Below are positions 61,757-64,000 of a DNA stretch of 64,000 nt, one piece after another (within the stretch, counting starts at the first letter, position 1; every line of letters starts with the position of its first letter). The notes beneath the pieces were generated by a model. That model was not told the DNA's origin. It saw nothing but the letters and a program-made list of their open reading frames with translations, and did no database searches. The stretch comes from Raphanus sativus (Eukaryota > Streptophyta > Magnoliopsida > Brassicales > Brassicaceae). Location of the stretch: the NCBI RefSeq assembly GCF_000801105.2, contig NC_079516.1, positions 7,440,001 through 7,504,000 of the forward strand, in the 5' to 3' direction. Position numbers and translations under genes: made by a program.

Positions 61757-63879
61757 GAATAATGATTTAAAGGCCCAATAGATAAGACCCACTGGTGAAG
61801 ATTGAAGGGTAATACTTGATGAGCATCAGAGTGCACATACTTGCTTCACAAGAACGCGAACTACCTATTTGTCTCCTGATTCTTAAGCCAGAGTGGATTT
61901 TACAAATCATGGCAGTAGTAAATGATTGACACGTTTTTTTTCAGTCTAAGCTCATTATAATAATATTAAATGCTAGTCACTTTTGATTTACTGCTAACTA
62001 GATTAGTCTATTACTTCTAATTTTATTTATATTTTATAGCAAAACGAATTTAAGATGCAATGTACTATATGTAAGGACTGTGCATGGATGAGAAAACTCA
62101 TTGGACAGTGGGCGGCAGAGAACAACTATTTCTGTTGTGTTTTGTTTGACATCTTCTTGATTATATATGTTCTAAATCAAGAAATAAAATGCAAATGCTT
62201 TAACAAGAAAATGTTTGAGAGTAAAAAGTTAATGAAATCGGTGTGAAGATATTGAAATTAAACGAGTTATTTCTTTTTTTTAAAAAAATTGTCACAAACT
62301 CTTCGTTAACCATTTAACAATATAATGAGAACATTTTCACTGAATATCTCATCGTCATTTTCGGGCCAAAGCTAAACATCAATTTGAGCAACGAGGGTTT
62401 TCTATGAATCCCATATCTCTGCAGATCACAAGATAGAAAAAAGAGGAGAGACTTTTTACCAAAAAGAAAAGGAGTACAGAGACTTTTAGCCATCAAAAGG
62501 AAAGGACAACAGTGTTTGTTTTTTGGAGGGTAAAAGGTAAGAACAAATAAAAGAAAACAAAAGGATACGTAGAATCGATATTTGTCTAAACATATGAAGC
62601 CAAACAACCATCTTGGCACAAGACAGGCGTAGCCAAATATGTTGGAAAAAGTATATTACCCCCTCGATTTATACAAAAACCATTTTTCTAACATTATTTT
62701 CTTTTATAAATTCATGATGTTTAAAACTTTCAATCTTTTAGAGTTTATAATTAATACTATACATGTTTTCATTATAATAAAATAGATAATTGTGTAAATG
62801 ATATCCCCTCTCTATTTATAAAATATGTATGTTTATATGTTTTACACATATAAAGAAAACATTAAATTTTGATAATCAGTGTATTTTCTTATTTACTAAG
62901 TTTTAGATTAATAGTAATTAATAAGCACAATTATTTTTTTAGAGTTTGTAATTTATTATTATTAACAATAATATATAAATAAAAACATAAAACATTTTTT
63001 TGAAAAAAAGTTAATTTAAAACAGTTATCCTTCTAAAACAGAGAGTACATAGTAAAAATACTGTAGAAAATAAATTTAACTGATAGTTAAATGAGAGTGA
63101 ATTGCACTTACTTAAATAAATGAGGTTAAATTGCAATTACTTAAAACACATGTTTATTTGGTGGAATTTTAAAAATTTAAAATTAAGAGGTTCAAAAAAT
63201 AAAATTTGAACTGAATAATAATTAACTATATAATGAAACTTAGAATGAATACTGTTTAAGATTATAAAAGTTAAGTTTCAAATTTTAAAATGGGAGTTAT
63301 AGTAATATAAATTAAATCTTTTAATAAAATTATGTAACGTTTAATGGGACCAATGAGATTTCAGTTTGTATCTTTAGCCAAATTCTCTAAAAAAATTCAA
63401 ATTATTGATGATCCCTCCGACAAAATGACATCAAACAAAAACAACTACATGATGATATTAGTTGGAAGAAGTGAACAAGTCAATGTGAATTTTCAACACC
63501 ACGCTCTTGTCATCTAATTAAACGAATACAACTTAATAATTAATCACAAAACAATAATCAAAATTAAAAACGAAGAAGATTACAGAAGCCACTAATCTTC
63601 GTATTTGGGGTTGCCCTATAAGACTGGTCACGCACCACAGCTCACAAAGCTTGTCTTCTCGTCCTCTCTCTGCTCTGCTCCATTTCTCTCTGTAGAGAGA
63701 GAGAGTGTTACTTTTGTCTTATTTATGTGTCAAGAATCACTTTCTCTCTATAAAACCTCGAACTCCATCACTCTCTCTTCTCTAACTCTTCAACCAGTCT
63801 GAAACTGCATTCTACCATCTCCAAAATTCATTTTTTTCTATTTTTGGGAATTTTATAAAAAAGAAAGAAAAAAGAAGAA
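61757..63879. other. Upstream region of the Dof gene
   Basis: AT-rich and without a gene until the Dof promoter. It has a GA/CT-rich leader at about 63660-63790. Confidence 0.5.
63749..63755 (+). promoter_or_regulatory. Probable TATA box of the Dof gene
   Basis: TATAAAA about 125 nt above the ATG, giving a leader of about 95 nt. A CT/GA-rich tract surrounds it. Confidence 0.6.
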
Positions 63880-64000
63880 ATGCAGGATCCAGCAGCTTAT
63901 TACCAGTCAATGATGGCGAAACAACAACAACAACCGGAGTTTCCGGTTCAAGAAGAGCTAAAGTGTCCTCGCTGTGACTCACCAAACACAAAATTCTGTT
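63880..64000 (+). CDS. Dof zinc-finger transcription factor, N-terminal fragment
   Basis: The ATG at 63880 opens MQDPAAYYQSMMAKQQQQPE and continues to ELKCPRCDSPNTKFC, where the window ends inside the Dof domain. CPRCDSPNTKFC holds the first two zinc ligands (C-x2-C) of the C2C2 Dof finger. Dof factors bind AAAG in promoters. By synteny it corresponds to the Arabidopsis gene beside GLTP3 (At3g21270, ADOF2). Only 40 residues are visible, so the rest, including any intron, cannot be judged. Confidence 0.93.
   Translation, partial: MQDPAAYYQSMMAKQQQQPEFPVQEELKCPRCDSPNTKFC

Noticed and set aside
1..64000. CRISPR array, rRNA, true tRNA, bacterial-type operon
   Set aside because: No regular spacer-repeat pattern and no rRNA; tRNA-like boxes occur only in SINE or MITE contexts.

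Overview
The window is nuclear DNA from a crucifer, most likely a Brassica or a close relative. It is AT-rich, eukaryotic and densely intron-split, and it contains no rRNA, no tRNA and no CRISPR array. The order of the recognisable genes matches, from memory, one stretch of Arabidopsis thaliana chromosome 3 (about At3g21180 to At3g21270): ACA9, MSR1, an RRM protein, MKK5, ABCC8/MRP6, GLTP3 and a Dof factor. Between them lie many transposons that Arabidopsis lacks. Exon structures were built by eye from reading frame, GT/AG borders and remembered family length. The six reconstructed multi-exon genes all have coding lengths divisible by three.

Layout. 1-2171: 3' end of an ACA9-type calcium pump on +, with a 1.19 kb CACTA transposon inside an exon. 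2823-4686: MSR1-type O-fucosyltransferase-family gene on -. 7146-7587: mitochondrial ATP synthase epsilon subunit on +. 8713-10874: two-RRM protein on -, whose last intron is a U12-type AT-AC intron. 11083-12790: Ty1/copia 3' remnant on -. 14335-16745: minisatellite followed by a ~1 kb tandem duplication, one copy carrying a hAT MITE. 17273-18271: intronless MKK5 on +, ending earlier than its Arabidopsis counterpart. 18872-21600: duplicated 150-bp segment, solo-LTR candidate and a zinc-knuckle retroelement. 23477-28833: full ABCC8/MRP6 transporter on - (12 exons). 29804-33109: SINE, an inverted-repeat region and a MULE MITE. 35316-37020: GLTP3 on - (6 exons). 37239-53430: a long gene-free block with LINE, Sadhu-like, hAT, Tourist and Helitron elements. 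53985-56762: PP2A B55 regulatory subunit on + (13 exons). 57308-63879: a second Sadhu-like element, a Helitron and two Tourist-like MITEs. 63880 to the end: start of a Dof zinc-finger gene on +.

The genes do not form an operon or pathway; they are neighbours by ancestry. MKK5 (MAPK cascade), the PP2A B subunit (dephosphorylation) and ACA9 (calcium efflux) act in signalling. MSR1 acts in the Golgi, the epsilon subunit in mitochondria, and ABCC8 and GLTP3 handle organic anions and glycolipids at membranes. Arabidopsis genes I would expect in this interval but do not see are PGR7, At3g21210 and the 4CL5/4CL2 pair. Two genes (ATP synthase epsilon and PP2A B55) resemble Arabidopsis chromosome 1 genes and look like additions. 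I found no unambiguous new system. The most notable items are the CACTA insertion in the pump exon with a possible captured exon, the AT-AC intron, the MKK5 tail change, and several transposon insertions with exact target-site duplications.
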